Source: Oceanicola sp. 502str15 (GTDB lineage: Bacteria > Pseudomonadota > Alphaproteobacteria > Rhodobacterales > Rhodobacteraceae). Taken from it: a stretch of DNA of 64,000 nt. The translations under genes were made by a program, and so were the position numbers. The first letter of the stretch is position 1. The number at the start of each line of letters is the position of its first letter. The stretch is taken from assembly GCF_024105635.1 (NCBI RefSeq), contig NZ_WYDQ01000001.1:1550001-1614000 (forward strand), given 5' to 3'. The notes below the pieces were generated by a model, which worked only from the letters and a program-made list of their open reading frames with translations, searched no databases and had not been told where the DNA came from. Positions 44,329 to 52,368 of this stretch are shown in pieces.

Positions 44329-45573
44329 TCAGTGCGCGACCCCGGCGGCAACGCTTTCGTCGATGAAACGCCCCTCGCGGAAGCGTTCGAGGCCAAACTC
44401 TGCGGTGAGGGGCGCGTGGCCCTTGGCCATGAGTTCGGCAAAGCCCCAGCCCGAGCCGGGGATCGCCTTGAAGCCGCCGGTGCCCCAGCCGCAGTTGATG
44501 AAGCAGCCGCCGAGCGGGGTTCTCGACAGGATCGGGGAGCGATCGCCCGTCATGTCGACGATGCCGCCCCATTGGCGCAGCATCTTGAGGCGGGAGAGCA
44601 TGGGGAAGGTTTCGATTAGGGCGCGGGTGGTTTCTTCGATATGGGAGAAGCTGCCGCGCTGGGTGAAGTTGTTGTGGTTGTCCGCCCCACCGCCGATGAC
44701 CATTTCGCCCTTGTCGGATTGCGAAAGGTAGCCGTGGACGGTGTTGGCCATGATGACGCAATCGAGCGCGGGCTTGATCGGCTCGGAGACATAGGCTTGC
44801 AGGGCCACCGCCTCGATCGGCAGGCGGAAGCCGGCCATTTCGGCAAGTTGGCCGGAGTGACCGGCGACGACGATGCCGAGTTTCTTGCAGCCGATATGGC
44901 CGCGCGTGGTGTCGACCCCGGTGACGCTGCCGCCCTCGGCGCGCACGCCGGTGACTTCGCAGGTCTGGATGATGTCCATCCCCATGTTTGAGCAGGCGCG
45001 GGCGTAGCCCCAGGCCACCGCATCGTGGCGCGCGGTGCCGCCACGGGGCTGCCAGAGCGCGCCGAGCACCGGGTAGCGGGGGCCGTCGAGGTTGATGATC
45101 GGGGCGATCTGCTTGACGCGGGCGGGCGAGATGAACTCGGTCGCCACCCCTTGCAGGGCGTTGGCGTGGGCGGTGCGCAGGTAGCCGCGCTTCTCGTGCT
45201 CGGTCTGGGCCAGCATCATCACGCCGCGGGGGGAGAACATGACGTTGTAGTTCAGGTCCTGGCTCATGGTCTCGTAGAGGCCGCGGGCCTTTTCGTAGAT
45301 CGCGGCGGAGGCGTCTTGCAGGTAGTTGGAGCGGATGATGGTGGTATTGCGCCCGGTGTTGCCACCGCCGAGCCAGCCCTTTTCGATGATGGCGACATTG
45401 GTGATGCCGTGGTTCTTGCCGAGGTAATAGGCGGTGGCGAGGCCGTGGCCCCCTGCCCCGACGATCACCACGTCGTAGTTTTTCTTCGGCTCGGGCGAGC
45501 GCCAGGCCCGGCCCCAGCCGGTGTGGTGGCGCAGCGCCTCTCGGGCGATGGCAAAGGCGGAGTAGCGACGCAT
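44329..45573 (-). CDS. soxB: Sarcosine oxidase beta subunit
   Basis: A 414-residue flavoprotein subunit carrying the sarcosine dehydrogenation site. The dinucleotide-binding motif VVIVGAGGHGLATAYYL is at about residues 35-51. In this enzyme family FMN is covalently held by a beta-subunit histidine; H183 in GGTARHDAVAWG is a reasonable candidate here. The ATG at 45573 gives MRRYSAFAIAREAL, the usual start. It leads the operon and is divergent from ccmI, with 214 bases between. That region contains GTCG-AAA-CGAC (45642-45652), a small palindrome that may be incidental. Confidence 0.95.
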   Translation of the reverse strand: MRRYSAFAIAREALRHHTGWGRAWRSPEPKKNYDVVIVGAGGHGLATAYYLGKNHGITNVAIIEKGWLGGGNTGRNTTIIRSNYLQDASAAIYEKARGLYETMSQDLNYNVMFSPRGVMMLAQTEHEKRGYLRTAHANALQGVATEFISPARVKQIAPIINLDGPRYPVLGALWQPRGGTARHDAVAWGYARACSNMGMDIIQTCEVTGVRAEGGSVTGVDTTRGHIGCKKLGIVVAGHSGQLAEMAGFRLPIEAVALQAYVSEPIKPALDCVIMANTVHGYLSQSDKGEMVIGGGADNHNNFTQRGSFSHIEETTRALIETFPMLSRLKMLRQWGGIVDMTGDRSPILSRTPLGGCFINCGWGTGGFKAIPGSGWGFAELMAKGHAPLTAEFGLERFREGRFIDESVAAGVAH

Positions 45574-45787
45574 GTGCAAGGCCTTTCGGGGCGGGTGATT
45601 GCCTTCCGAGTTAATGCAATTCGGCGGGACGAAGCAAACGCGTCGAAACGACACCCTGCCCCCGGATTGCGACCCCGGCCCGCTCTTTGCCCCCCGCCCC
45701 GCAACCATGTGACCGCCTGCGACGCTCCGAGGGGTGGAAGGGCGCGGCGCGGGACGCTAAGGCAGGGGCAACGAGGTTGGAGGGACC

Positions 45788-47008
45788 ATGGGGTTCTGGA
45801 TCTTTGCCCTGGGGCTGGTGCTGGTGGTGCTGGCGCTGATGTTGCGGGTTCTGCTGCGCGGGCGCGGCGGAGCGGCGGAGGGCGGCGTGGCGGGGATTGC
45901 GCTGTATCGCGAGCAACTGGCAGCGGTGGCGCGGGATGCCGAGGCCGGGCGGATCGAGCCGGGCGAGGCCGAGCGGCTGGAGCTGGAGATCAAGCGGCGC
46001 ATTCTGGAGGCGGACCGGGCGGCGCAGGCTGCGGGCCGCAGCGGGCGGGCGCCGCGTGCGGTGCGGCTCGGCGGGGCCGTGGGCGTGGCGGTGGTGGTGC
46101 TGGCGGGGGCCTTCGGGCTCTACCTTGCGCTCGGCGTGCCGGGCTACCGCGATGCGCCCATCGGGGCGCGGCTGGCGGCGGCGGAGGAGTTCCATGCCAA
46201 CCGGCCCGGACAGGCCGAGGCGGAGGAGCGCTTTGCCGCGCAACTGCCGCAGGGGCCAGATCCGACGGTGCCGGAGGACTTCCAGAGCCTGATGGCCCAG
46301 CTGCGCGAGGCGGTGGCGGCCCGGCCCGATGACCTTCAGGGCCATGTGCTGCTGGTGCGCAACGAGGCGGCGCTTGGCAATTACGGCGCTGCCGCGCAGG
46401 CGCAGCGCGGGGTGATCCGGATCAAGGCGGAAGCGGCGGGCGCGGCGGATTACGTGATGCAGGCCGAGCTGATGATCGCGGCCGCGGGGGGCTATGTTTC
46501 GCCCGAGGCGGAGCGGGCGCTGCAACAGGCGCTGCAACGCGAAGAGGGCAACATGACGGCCCGCTACTACTGGGGCCTGATGCGGGCGCAGACCGGGCGG
46601 CCGGACCTTGCCTTCAACGTCTGGCGCAGCGTGGTCGACGCCCGGCCCGCCGATGCGCCATGGGCCGAGGACCTGCCCGCCCAGATCGCCGCCGCGGCCC
46701 GCGCCGCCGGGGTCGACTACACCCCGCCCGAAACCACCCGCGGCCCGAGTGCGGCCGATATCGCCGCGGCGCAGGACATGTCGCCCGAGGACCGGCAGGC
46801 GATGATCGAGGGCATGGTCGAGGGGCTGGCGGGCGAGCTGGCGCGTGAAGGCGGGACGCCGGAGAAATGGGCGCAGCTCCTGCGGGCGCTCGGGGTGCTG
46901 GGCCAGCACGCGCGGCAGGCCGAGATCCTGGCCGAGGCGCGCGAGGTCTTTGCCGGCAATGCGGCGGCCCTGGCCACGATTGAAGCGGCGGCGGAGGCCA
47001 ACCCATGA
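45788..47008 (+). CDS. ccmI: Cytochrome c biogenesis protein CcmI
   Basis: A 406-residue inner-membrane protein that presents apocytochrome c to the haem-attachment machinery. It has two transmembrane helices (about 3-22 and 95-116) flanking a cytoplasmic loop with a coiled-coil-like segment ([23 protein letters not shown]...), then a periplasmic TPR-containing part and a C-terminal domain (about 320-400), the standard CcmI layout. The other ccm genes are not in the window. Its last codons overlap ruvX by four bases, an arrangement common in Rhodobacteraceae. Confidence 0.93.
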   Translation: MGFWIFALGLVLVVLALMLRVLLRGRGGAAEGGVAGIALYREQLAAVARDAEAGRIEPGEAERLELEIKRRILEADRAAQAAGRSGRAPRAVRLGGAVGVAVVVLAGAFGLYLALGVPGYRDAPIGARLAAAEEFHANRPGQAEAEERFAAQLPQGPDPTVPEDFQSLMAQLREAVAARPDDLQGHVLLVRNEAALGNYGAAAQAQRGVIRIKAEAAGAADYVMQAELMIAAAGGYVSPEAERALQQALQREEGNMTARYYWGLMRAQTGRPDLAFNVWRSVVDARPADAPWAEDLPAQIAAAARAAGVDYTPPETTRGPSAADIAAAQDMSPEDRQAMIEGMVEGLAGELAREGGTPEKWAQLLRALGVLGQHARQAEILAEAREVFAGNAAALATIEAAAEANP

Positions 47009-47475
47009 TCTGCGACGCCTTCGAGGAGTTTGCCGCCGCCCTGCCCCGCGCCGGGGCGCTGGCCGGGCTGGACCTTGGCACCAAGACCATCGGCGTGGCG
47101 GTCTCCGACGGGATGCGCCACGTGGCCAGCCCGCTGGAAACCATCAAGCGCAAGAAGTTCACCCAGGATGCCGAGGCGCTGATCGCCATATTGAACGCGC
47201 GTTCGATTTGCGGCCTCGTGCTCGGCCTGCCCCGCAACATGGACGGCTCCGAAGGCCCGCGTGCCCAGAGCACCCGCGCCTTTGCCCGCAACCTCACGCG
47301 GCTCTGGGAGGGGCCGGTGGGCTTCTGGGACGAGCGCCTGTCGACCGTCGCCGCCGAACGGGCCCTGCTGGAGGCCGACACCTCGCGGGCCCGTCGTGCC
47401 GAGGTGATCGACCACGTGGCGGCGGGCTACATCCTGCAAGGCGCCCTCGACCGCCTCAGCTACCTGGAGACCTGA
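47005..47475 (+). CDS. ruvX: Putative pre-16S rRNA nuclease / Holliday junction resolvase-like YqgF
   Basis: A 156-residue RNase H-fold nuclease of the YqgF/RuvX family, implicated in processing the 5' end of 16S rRNA and once proposed as a Holliday junction resolvase. Active-site acidic residues are seen in LDLGTKTIG (D23), [10 protein letters not shown] and FWDERLST, with a final aspartate in [10 protein letters not shown]. It overlaps ccmI and is followed at once by a DUF1289 gene (TGATG), so the three are one translational unit. Confidence 0.93.
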   Translation: MICDAFEEFAAALPRAGALAGLDLGTKTIGVAVSDGMRHVASPLETIKRKKFTQDAEALIAILNARSICGLVLGLPRNMDGSEGPRAQSTRAFARNLTRLWEGPVGFWDERLSTVAAERALLEADTSRARRAEVIDHVAAGYILQGALDRLSYLET

Positions 47476-47711
47476 TGGACGAACTCTGGCGCCGCGACGA
47501 GATCGAAAGCCCCTGCATCAAGATCTGCGTTATCCACCCCGAAACCCGGCTCTGCACCGGCTGCCTGCGCTCGATCGACGAGATCGCCGCCTGGGGCAGA
47601 ATGAGTGCCGAGGAACGGCGTGCGGTGATGGCGGACCTTCCCGAGCGGGAGGGCGCGCACAGGAAGCGGCGGGGCGGCCGGGCGGCGCGGATCAGGCGAC
47701 AGGGCGGCTGA
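47475..47711 (+). CDS. DUF1289 domain-containing protein
   Basis: A 78-residue protein of the DUF1289 family. Four cysteines in a C-x3-C...C-x2-C pattern (C14, C18, C27, C30) suggest a small metal-binding site, zinc or iron-sulfur. The C-terminus is strongly basic, so contact with nucleic acid is possible. The start shares a base with the ruvX stop; the longer open frame upstream is the ruvX region in another frame and is rejected. Function unknown. Confidence 0.88.
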   Translation: MDELWRRDEIESPCIKICVIHPETRLCTGCLRSIDEIAAWGRMSAEERRAVMADLPEREGAHRKRRGGRAARIRRQGG

Positions 47712-47747
47712 CCCTTTCCGAAACCTGCACAATTTAACTCAAATTGC

Positions 47748-47776
47748 GCATTTTCTTGCTTCAAATATCTCCCGCC
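47748..47776. repeat. AT-rich core repeat (copy 4)
   Basis: GCATTTTCTTGCTTCAAATATCTCCCGCC is a one-base variant of the core at 1767-1792 (TTGCTTCAAA against TTGCTGCAAA), without the GC hairpin array. It lies between the convergent DUF1289 (stop 47711) and ClC (stop 47808) genes, a position consistent with a transcription end. Confidence 0.65.
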
Positions 47777-47807
47777 GGAGGCCTCGAATCTCTTCTGGAG
47801 ACCGGGG

Positions 47808-49523
47808 TCAACTGTGCTCTTCGGCAGCGGTTTCGGCCAGCGCGCGGTTGTAGGCCCGCAGGGCGTCGAGGTGGAACAGCGCGCCCATCAGCTCGCCCTT
47901 GCCGCCGTCGCCCGAGGGCGCGACCACCGGGATGAAGCTGTGGCCGCCGGTTTCGAACATCGGCAGCGCGGTTTCCAGCGTGGTATCGGGGGCCAGCATG
48001 ACCCCGGCGGCGATCATCTCGTCGCAGGTGTCGCGGGCGGCGGCCCGTGGGCTGCCGACGCCGCGCATCACGGCGGCGGCGGAATGGACCGAGAGCAGGT
48101 AGGCCTGCGGGCCGGCGGCCATGCGGATGCCGCGACGCTCGAGCTGGGTCAGGAAGAAGCTGCGATTCACCAGCTTCGAGGAGATCGCTGTCGACATCGA
48201 CACGGCCACCATCACCGCGAGGCCGGTCTGCCAGTCGCCCGTCAGTTCGAAGACGATGAGCGTGGTCGAGATCGGCGCGCCCAGCACCGCCGCCGCCAGA
48301 GCCCCCATGCCGGCGAGCGCGTAGAGCGTGGGGGTGCCCGAGACCTCGGGGAAGATGCCGGTGGCGATGACCCCGAAGGCCAGCCCCACCATCGCCCCCA
48401 CCATCAGCGAGGGGGAGAACATGCCGCCGCCCATCCGCCCGGCCATGGTGATCGCGACGGCGGCCACCTTCAGCACCACGAAGACCAGCACCTCGTGAAA
48501 CATCAGCTCGCCGGTGAGCGCGGCGGAGGTGGTTTCGTAGCCCACCCCGATGATGTGGGGATAGAAGATCGCCATGCCCCCGAGCAGCGCTCCGGCCATG
48601 GCCGGGCGCAGGAAGCGCGGCAGGCCACTGCGCGACATCACCGTGTTGCCGAGGCTGTCGGCCCAGAACACCGTGCGCATCAGCACCACCGCCACCAGCC
48701 CGCAGGTGAGGCCCAGCAGCAGGAAGGCGGGCAGCTCGACGTAGAAGCTCAGCACCCCGTCGCCGCCCAGGGTGAACTCGGCGACATCGCCGAAGAAGCT
48801 GCGCGACACCACCGTGCCCGCCACCGAGGCGATGACGATGGGGGCGAAGGCATGGACCGCGAAGTGGCGCAGCACCACCTCGAGCGCAAAGAGCGCCCCG
48901 GCGATGGGCGCGTTGAAGCTCGCCGAGACGGCGGCGGCCACGGCACAGCCCATCAGGTCGCGGCCGGTCACCCCGTTGGCGTTGATTCGCTCGCTGACCC
49001 AGGAGGAGATCACGGCGGCGAGGTGCACCACCGGCCCCTCCCGGCCCGTGGAACCGCCCGAGGACAGTGTGATGAGCGAGGCCAGCGCCGAGGCCAGCCC
49101 GGCCCGCTGCTCGACCCGGCCGCGGTTGAGTGCCGCGCCGTGGATCACATCGGCCACCGAGCGCACCCTTGCGCCGGGGGCAAAGCGGTCGAGGATCACG
49201 CCCACCGCCAGCCCGCCGAGGATGGGCAGCACCAGCACCCACCACCAGGGAAGGTTGGCCGCGAAGGAATGGATCAGCCGGGTGTCGTCGGTGCCGTAGA
49301 GCGTGCCCTGCAACCAGTCGATGCCGAGGCGGAAGAGGATGGCGGCATAGCCCGAGGCCACCCCGAGCGCGAGGGCGATGAACCAGAACTGCACCTGGGA
49401 CGGTCCGCGCTGGCGCAGCACCCGCATCAGGGTTTCGGCGGTTTCACGAAACTCCGACAGGCGGCGTTGCAGCGGGCTTTGCGCCGCCGTGGCCTCACTC
49501 CCCTGCCCTTCGGTCTCGCTCAC
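47808..49523 (-). CDS. ClC-family chloride channel or transporter
   Basis: A 571-residue ClC protein: about 11 membrane helices (about 40-450) and a C-terminal cytoplasmic part with a CBS-like module (about 490-560). Pore motifs are present: SSGGSTGREGP carrying the gating glutamate, SFNAPIAGALFALE, and GGGMFSPSLMVGAMVG. It may be a channel or a chloride/proton antiporter; sequence alone does not decide. I use the GTG at 49523, which gives MSETEGQGSE; the longer frame adds 55 residues unlike family members and overlaps the divergent FAD gene start region. GAGG lies upstream of the GTG. Confidence 0.9.
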   Translation of the reverse strand: MSETEGQGSEATAAQSPLQRRLSEFRETAETLMRVLRQRGPSQVQFWFIALALGVASGYAAILFRLGIDWLQGTLYGTDDTRLIHSFAANLPWWWVLVLPILGGLAVGVILDRFAPGARVRSVADVIHGAALNRGRVEQRAGLASALASLITLSSGGSTGREGPVVHLAAVISSWVSERINANGVTGRDLMGCAVAAAVSASFNAPIAGALFALEVVLRHFAVHAFAPIVIASVAGTVVSRSFFGDVAEFTLGGDGVLSFYVELPAFLLLGLTCGLVAVVLMRTVFWADSLGNTVMSRSGLPRFLRPAMAGALLGGMAIFYPHIIGVGYETTSAALTGELMFHEVLVFVVLKVAAVAITMAGRMGGGMFSPSLMVGAMVGLAFGVIATGIFPEVSGTPTLYALAGMGALAAAVLGAPISTTLIVFELTGDWQTGLAVMVAVSMSTAISSKLVNRSFFLTQLERRGIRMAAGPQAYLLSVHSAAAVMRGVGSPRAAARDTCDEMIAAGVMLAPDTTLETALPMFETGGHSFIPVVAPSGDGGKGELMGALFHLDALRAYNRALAETAAEEHS

Positions 49524-49623
49524 GAGAAATCCTCGCCTCGCTGGTCCGGGTGCCGTCAGGCCACTCTTTCCCGGACGGCCCGTATCGCCTAGGGTGGCAT
49601 CCGGTGCAGCGCGAGGAGGAGCG

Positions 49624-51039
49624 ATGCCTTTCCAGGAGGCGCAGACCGGCTTGAGGGCCGTTCTAGGCGATCGGCTCAGTCGCTCCAAGAGCGATCTCGA
49701 AACCCATGGCCGCAGCGAGACCCATTTTGCCCTGACCCCGCCCGATGCGGTGGCCTACCCCGAGAGCACGGCAGAGGTGGCCGAGATCGTGCGGGTCTGC
49801 GCCAAGGCCGCCTGCCCGGTGATCGGCTGGGGCGCGGGCACCTCGCTGGAGGGCCACGGGCTGGCCGTTCAGGGCGGCGTGGTGCTGGATTTTTCGCGCA
49901 TGGACAAGGTCTTGGAGGTGCGCCCCGAGGATATGGTGGCGGTGGTGCAGCCCGGGGTGACCCGCGAGCAGCTGAACCACGAGCTGCGCGCCACCGGCCT
50001 GTTCTTTCCGGTCGATCCGGGAGCAAATGCCACGCTCGGGGGCATGGCCGGCACGCGGGCCAGCGGCACGACGGCGGTGCGCTATGGCACCATGGCCGAG
50101 AACGTGCTTGCGCTGGAGGTGGTGCTGGCCGACGGCACGGTGATCCGCACCGGCAGCGGCGCGCGCAAGGCCTCGAACGGCTATGACCTCACCCGGCTGA
50201 TGGTGGGTTCGGAGGGCACGCTGGGCCTGATGACGGAGCTGACGCTGCGCCTGCAGGGCCAGCCCGAGGCCGTGGCCGCCGCCACCTGCGCCTTTCCCGA
50301 CATGGGGGACGCGGTGGATTGCGTGATTGCCACCATTCAGGCCGGGCTGCCGATGGCGCGGATCGAGTTTGTCGACGGCCCGACCGTGGCCGCGGTGAAC
50401 GCCTATTCGGGCGCGGCGTTTCCGGTGATGCCGCATCTGCTGGTGGAGTTTCACGGCTCGGCCTCCTCGGTGGCCGCCGATGCGCAGTTTTTCGGCGAGC
50501 TGGTCAGCGACATGAACGGGCAGAGCTTTACCTGGGCCGAGCAGGCCGAGGACCGCTCGGCGCTCTGGCAAATGCGCCACCACGCCTATTGGGCGATTCT
50601 GGCGAGCCGGAAGGGCGCGAAGGCGATCGTGACGGACATGTGCGTGCCGATCAGCCGGCTGGCCGAAGCGGTGGAGGCGACGACGCAGGACATTGCGATG
50701 GCCGGGCTGGAAGGGCCGATTCTGGGCCATGTGGGCGATGGCAACTTTCATGCGATTTTGCTGATCGACCCGGAGAAGCCCGAGGAGATGACACGGGCCA
50801 AGCATATTGCCGACACCATGGCCGAACGCGCCCTTGCCTTTGGCGGCACGATCACCGGCGAGCACGGGGTGGGCATGGGCAAGTTGCACATGATGGAAGC
50901 GGAGCACGGCGAGGCCTGGGACGTGATGGCGGCGCTGAAGGTGGCGCTGGACCCGGCCAATATTCTGAACCCGGGCAAGATGGTGCGGCTGGGGCGCAAC
51001 CGGGGGAGCGCGGCGGGCAACAATCTACCGGGTGCCTGA
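49624..51039 (+). CDS. FAD-binding oxidoreductase (GlcD / D-lactate dehydrogenase-like)
   Basis: A 471-residue cytoplasmic flavoprotein with an N-terminal FAD_binding_4 domain (about 35-210, with WGAGTSLEGHGL and a DPGANATLGGM loop) and a C-terminal FAD-oxidase domain (about 215-465) with HVGDGNFHAIL and GEHGVGMGK. The nearest characterised relatives are D-lactate dehydrogenases and the glycolate oxidase GlcD, so a D-2-hydroxyacid substrate is likely. GAGGAGGAG before the ATG at 49624 sets the start. It is divergent from the ClC gene, with 100 bases between starts. Confidence 0.9.
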   Translation: MPFQEAQTGLRAVLGDRLSRSKSDLETHGRSETHFALTPPDAVAYPESTAEVAEIVRVCAKAACPVIGWGAGTSLEGHGLAVQGGVVLDFSRMDKVLEVRPEDMVAVVQPGVTREQLNHELRATGLFFPVDPGANATLGGMAGTRASGTTAVRYGTMAENVLALEVVLADGTVIRTGSGARKASNGYDLTRLMVGSEGTLGLMTELTLRLQGQPEAVAAATCAFPDMGDAVDCVIATIQAGLPMARIEFVDGPTVAAVNAYSGAAFPVMPHLLVEFHGSASSVAADAQFFGELVSDMNGQSFTWAEQAEDRSALWQMRHHAYWAILASRKGAKAIVTDMCVPISRLAEAVEATTQDIAMAGLEGPILGHVGDGNFHAILLIDPEKPEEMTRAKHIADTMAERALAFGGTITGEHGVGMGKLHMMEAEHGEAWDVMAALKVALDPANILNPGKMVRLGRNRGSAAGNNLPGA

Positions 51040-51146
51040 GAACTCAATTCAAATTTGCGTGCAATTAACTGCGAATGCACGGAGTCGGTGGATTAACGCC
51101 GAGTGAATCGCTATGATGCAGCGCATGAACTTGAGGTGGTAAACCA

Positions 51147-51443
51147 ATGAACTTCAAAGCGATCACTACGACACTTGCCTTCGCGTTGAGCGGTATTCTC
51201 GTGGCTCAATCGGCAGATGCGCGACTGCTCATTCACTGCAACCGCGGGCCGATCCCGTCGAACCCGATGATCAACGGGCATTACACGGATTTCGTGGCCA
51301 GCCTGATGGAAAACTTCGTGATGAGCGAGCAGGAAGCTCTGCGCATCGCACGTCAGGTCTGCGGCAACATGGGGGCCGTTGGCGACCTCGATTACCTGGT
51401 CGATCTGACCTACGAGGCGACAGCGCCCTACGAGCGCCGCTGA
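51147..51443 (+). CDS. Small secreted two-cysteine protein, paralog 1
   Basis: A 98-residue exported protein with a signal peptide (1-25, cleavage near ADA-R). The mature part has the family core CNRGPIPxxPMINGxxxxF and a second cysteine in RQVCGNMGAVGD. The two following genes encode the same pattern, so this is a tandem family; this member is the most divergent of the three. The paired cysteines would form a disulfide in the periplasm. No known family was recognised. The gap before it is AT-richer than the surroundings and probably contains a promoter. Confidence 0.8.
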   Translation: MNFKAITTTLAFALSGILVAQSADARLLIHCNRGPIPSNPMINGHYTDFVASLMENFVMSEQEALRIARQVCGNMGAVGDLDYLVDLTYEATAPYERR

Positions 51444-51533
51444 ACCGGCGCCTGCGCTTCCGAAAGGGGGCGACGGCGCGGTGAATCTCCGATCCTGTCC
51501 ACATTTTGGGCACGATTTGGTCCTAGAGAAAAT

Positions 51534-51570
51534 GAAGCGAAGCCTTCTGCGGCTTCGCTTCTTTTCTTTT
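51534..51570 (+). terminator. Strong rho-independent terminator between paralogs 1 and 2
   Basis: GAAGCGAAGCC (51534-51544) pairs perfectly with GGCTTCGCTTC (51551-51561) around a six-base loop, followed by TTTTCTTTT. It is a textbook terminator but ends only about 30 bases before the next ATG at 51600, leaving little room for a separate promoter. Confidence 0.85.
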
Positions 51571-51599
51571 GTGCCCCAGAGCACCGCCAGGAGCCTCAC

Positions 51600-51887
51600 A
51601 TGAAGTATCTCATCCTCCCTACCGCCGCCCTCGCCCTTGCCCTCGGCGGCGCTGCTGCCTCTGCCGAGGTGAAGATTTCGTGCAAGCGCGGCCCGCTGCC
51701 CAAGGTGTCGATCATCAACGGCCCGAGCGCCCAGTTCGTGCGCAGCATCGAGGAGACCTATGTGGTGACGCCCGAGCAGGCACGCGCCGCGGCGGACTAC
51801 GTGTGCGACGACATGGAGGCCGTGGGCAATGCCGAGACGCTGCGGGCGCGCACCCGCATTGCGCTGGCCGACTACCGGCGTCGTTGA
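51600..51887 (+). CDS. Small secreted two-cysteine protein, paralog 2
   Basis: A 95-residue exported protein: signal peptide (1-22), then CKRGPLPKVSIINGPSAQF, a helical stretch SIEETYVVTPEQARAAADYVC, and a basic end (ADYRRR). It is closely similar to paralog 3 (same CKRGPLPKVS.ING core and the same C-terminal R-A-R-T pattern). Translation signals include CAGGAGC before the ATG. It lies just after a strong terminator, so its transcription may depend on read-through or on a promoter overlapping the hairpin. Function unknown. Confidence 0.82.
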   Translation: MKYLILPTAALALALGGAAASAEVKISCKRGPLPKVSIINGPSAQFVRSIEETYVVTPEQARAAADYVCDDMEAVGNAETLRARTRIALADYRRR

Positions 51888-51903
51888 GACGTAGCGTCAC
51901 ACG

Positions 51904-51932
51904 CCGGGCTGCTGCATCTGCGGCCCGGTTTT
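51904..51932 (+). terminator. Probable terminator after paralog 2
   Basis: CCGGGC (51904-51909) and GCCCGG (51923-51928) form a 6-bp stem around a 13-base loop, followed by TTTT. It is 17 bases after the stop at 51887. Weaker than the preceding one. Confidence 0.45.
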
Positions 51933-52032
51933 GACAAATTTTCGGCAGAATTTCCGGGCAATTTGACTCAACGAAGTCGCTGTTGGCTTCGCGTTACTCT
52001 CATTGTGTCCCGTTCAAAACCTGGAGCCTGCC

Positions 52033-52329
52033 ATGAAACGTCTTGTTCTTCCCGTCGCTGCACTCGCCCTCGCGCTCGGCGCTGCCACGGCCTCTGCCCA
52101 AAGCGCGACGATCAAGATCTCCTGCAAGCGCGGGCCGCTGCCGAAGGTGTCGCTGATCAACGGTGCGAACTGGCAGTTCATCCAGAGCATCGAAGAGAAT
52201 TATCGCATCAGCCCGGTCGACGCGAAGGCGGCTGCCGATTACGTCTGCGCCGACATGAGCGCCGTGGGCGATGCCGCCAAGCTGCGGGCGCGCACCCAGC
52301 GCGTGCTGGCGAACTACCGCCGCCGCTGA
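52033..52329 (+). CDS. Small secreted two-cysteine protein, paralog 3
   Basis: A 98-residue exported protein: signal peptide (1-22, ASA-Q), mature core CKRGPLPKVSLINGANWQF, SIEENYRISPVDAKAAADYVC and a basic end (LANYRRR). The chosen ATG at 52033 gives the same signal-peptide length as paralog 2; the frame opens ten codons earlier without a good ribosome-binding sequence. Like its neighbours it has its own upstream gap (145 bases), so each paralog may be expressed separately. It converges with recN. Confidence 0.82.
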   Translation: MKRLVLPVAALALALGAATASAQSATIKISCKRGPLPKVSLINGANWQFIQSIEENYRISPVDAKAAADYVCADMSAVGDAAKLRARTQRVLANYRRR

Positions 52330-52368
52330 GGCCACCGGAACCAGAGGGGCGTCCGGGAGGGCGCCCGC

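Noticed and set aside
44199..44441. N-terminal extension of the small membrane protein to 44441
   Set aside because: It would overlap the soxB 3' end, lacks a good start, and the ATG at 44198 has AGGAGG upstream.
45642..45652. GTCG-AAA-CGAC palindrome between soxB and ccmI
   Set aside because: Only four-base arms in a very GC-rich region; too short to distinguish from chance.
49524..49688. 55-codon N-terminal extension of the ClC gene
   Set aside because: It overlaps the start region of the divergent FAD gene and adds residues unlike family members; the GTG at 49523 fits better.
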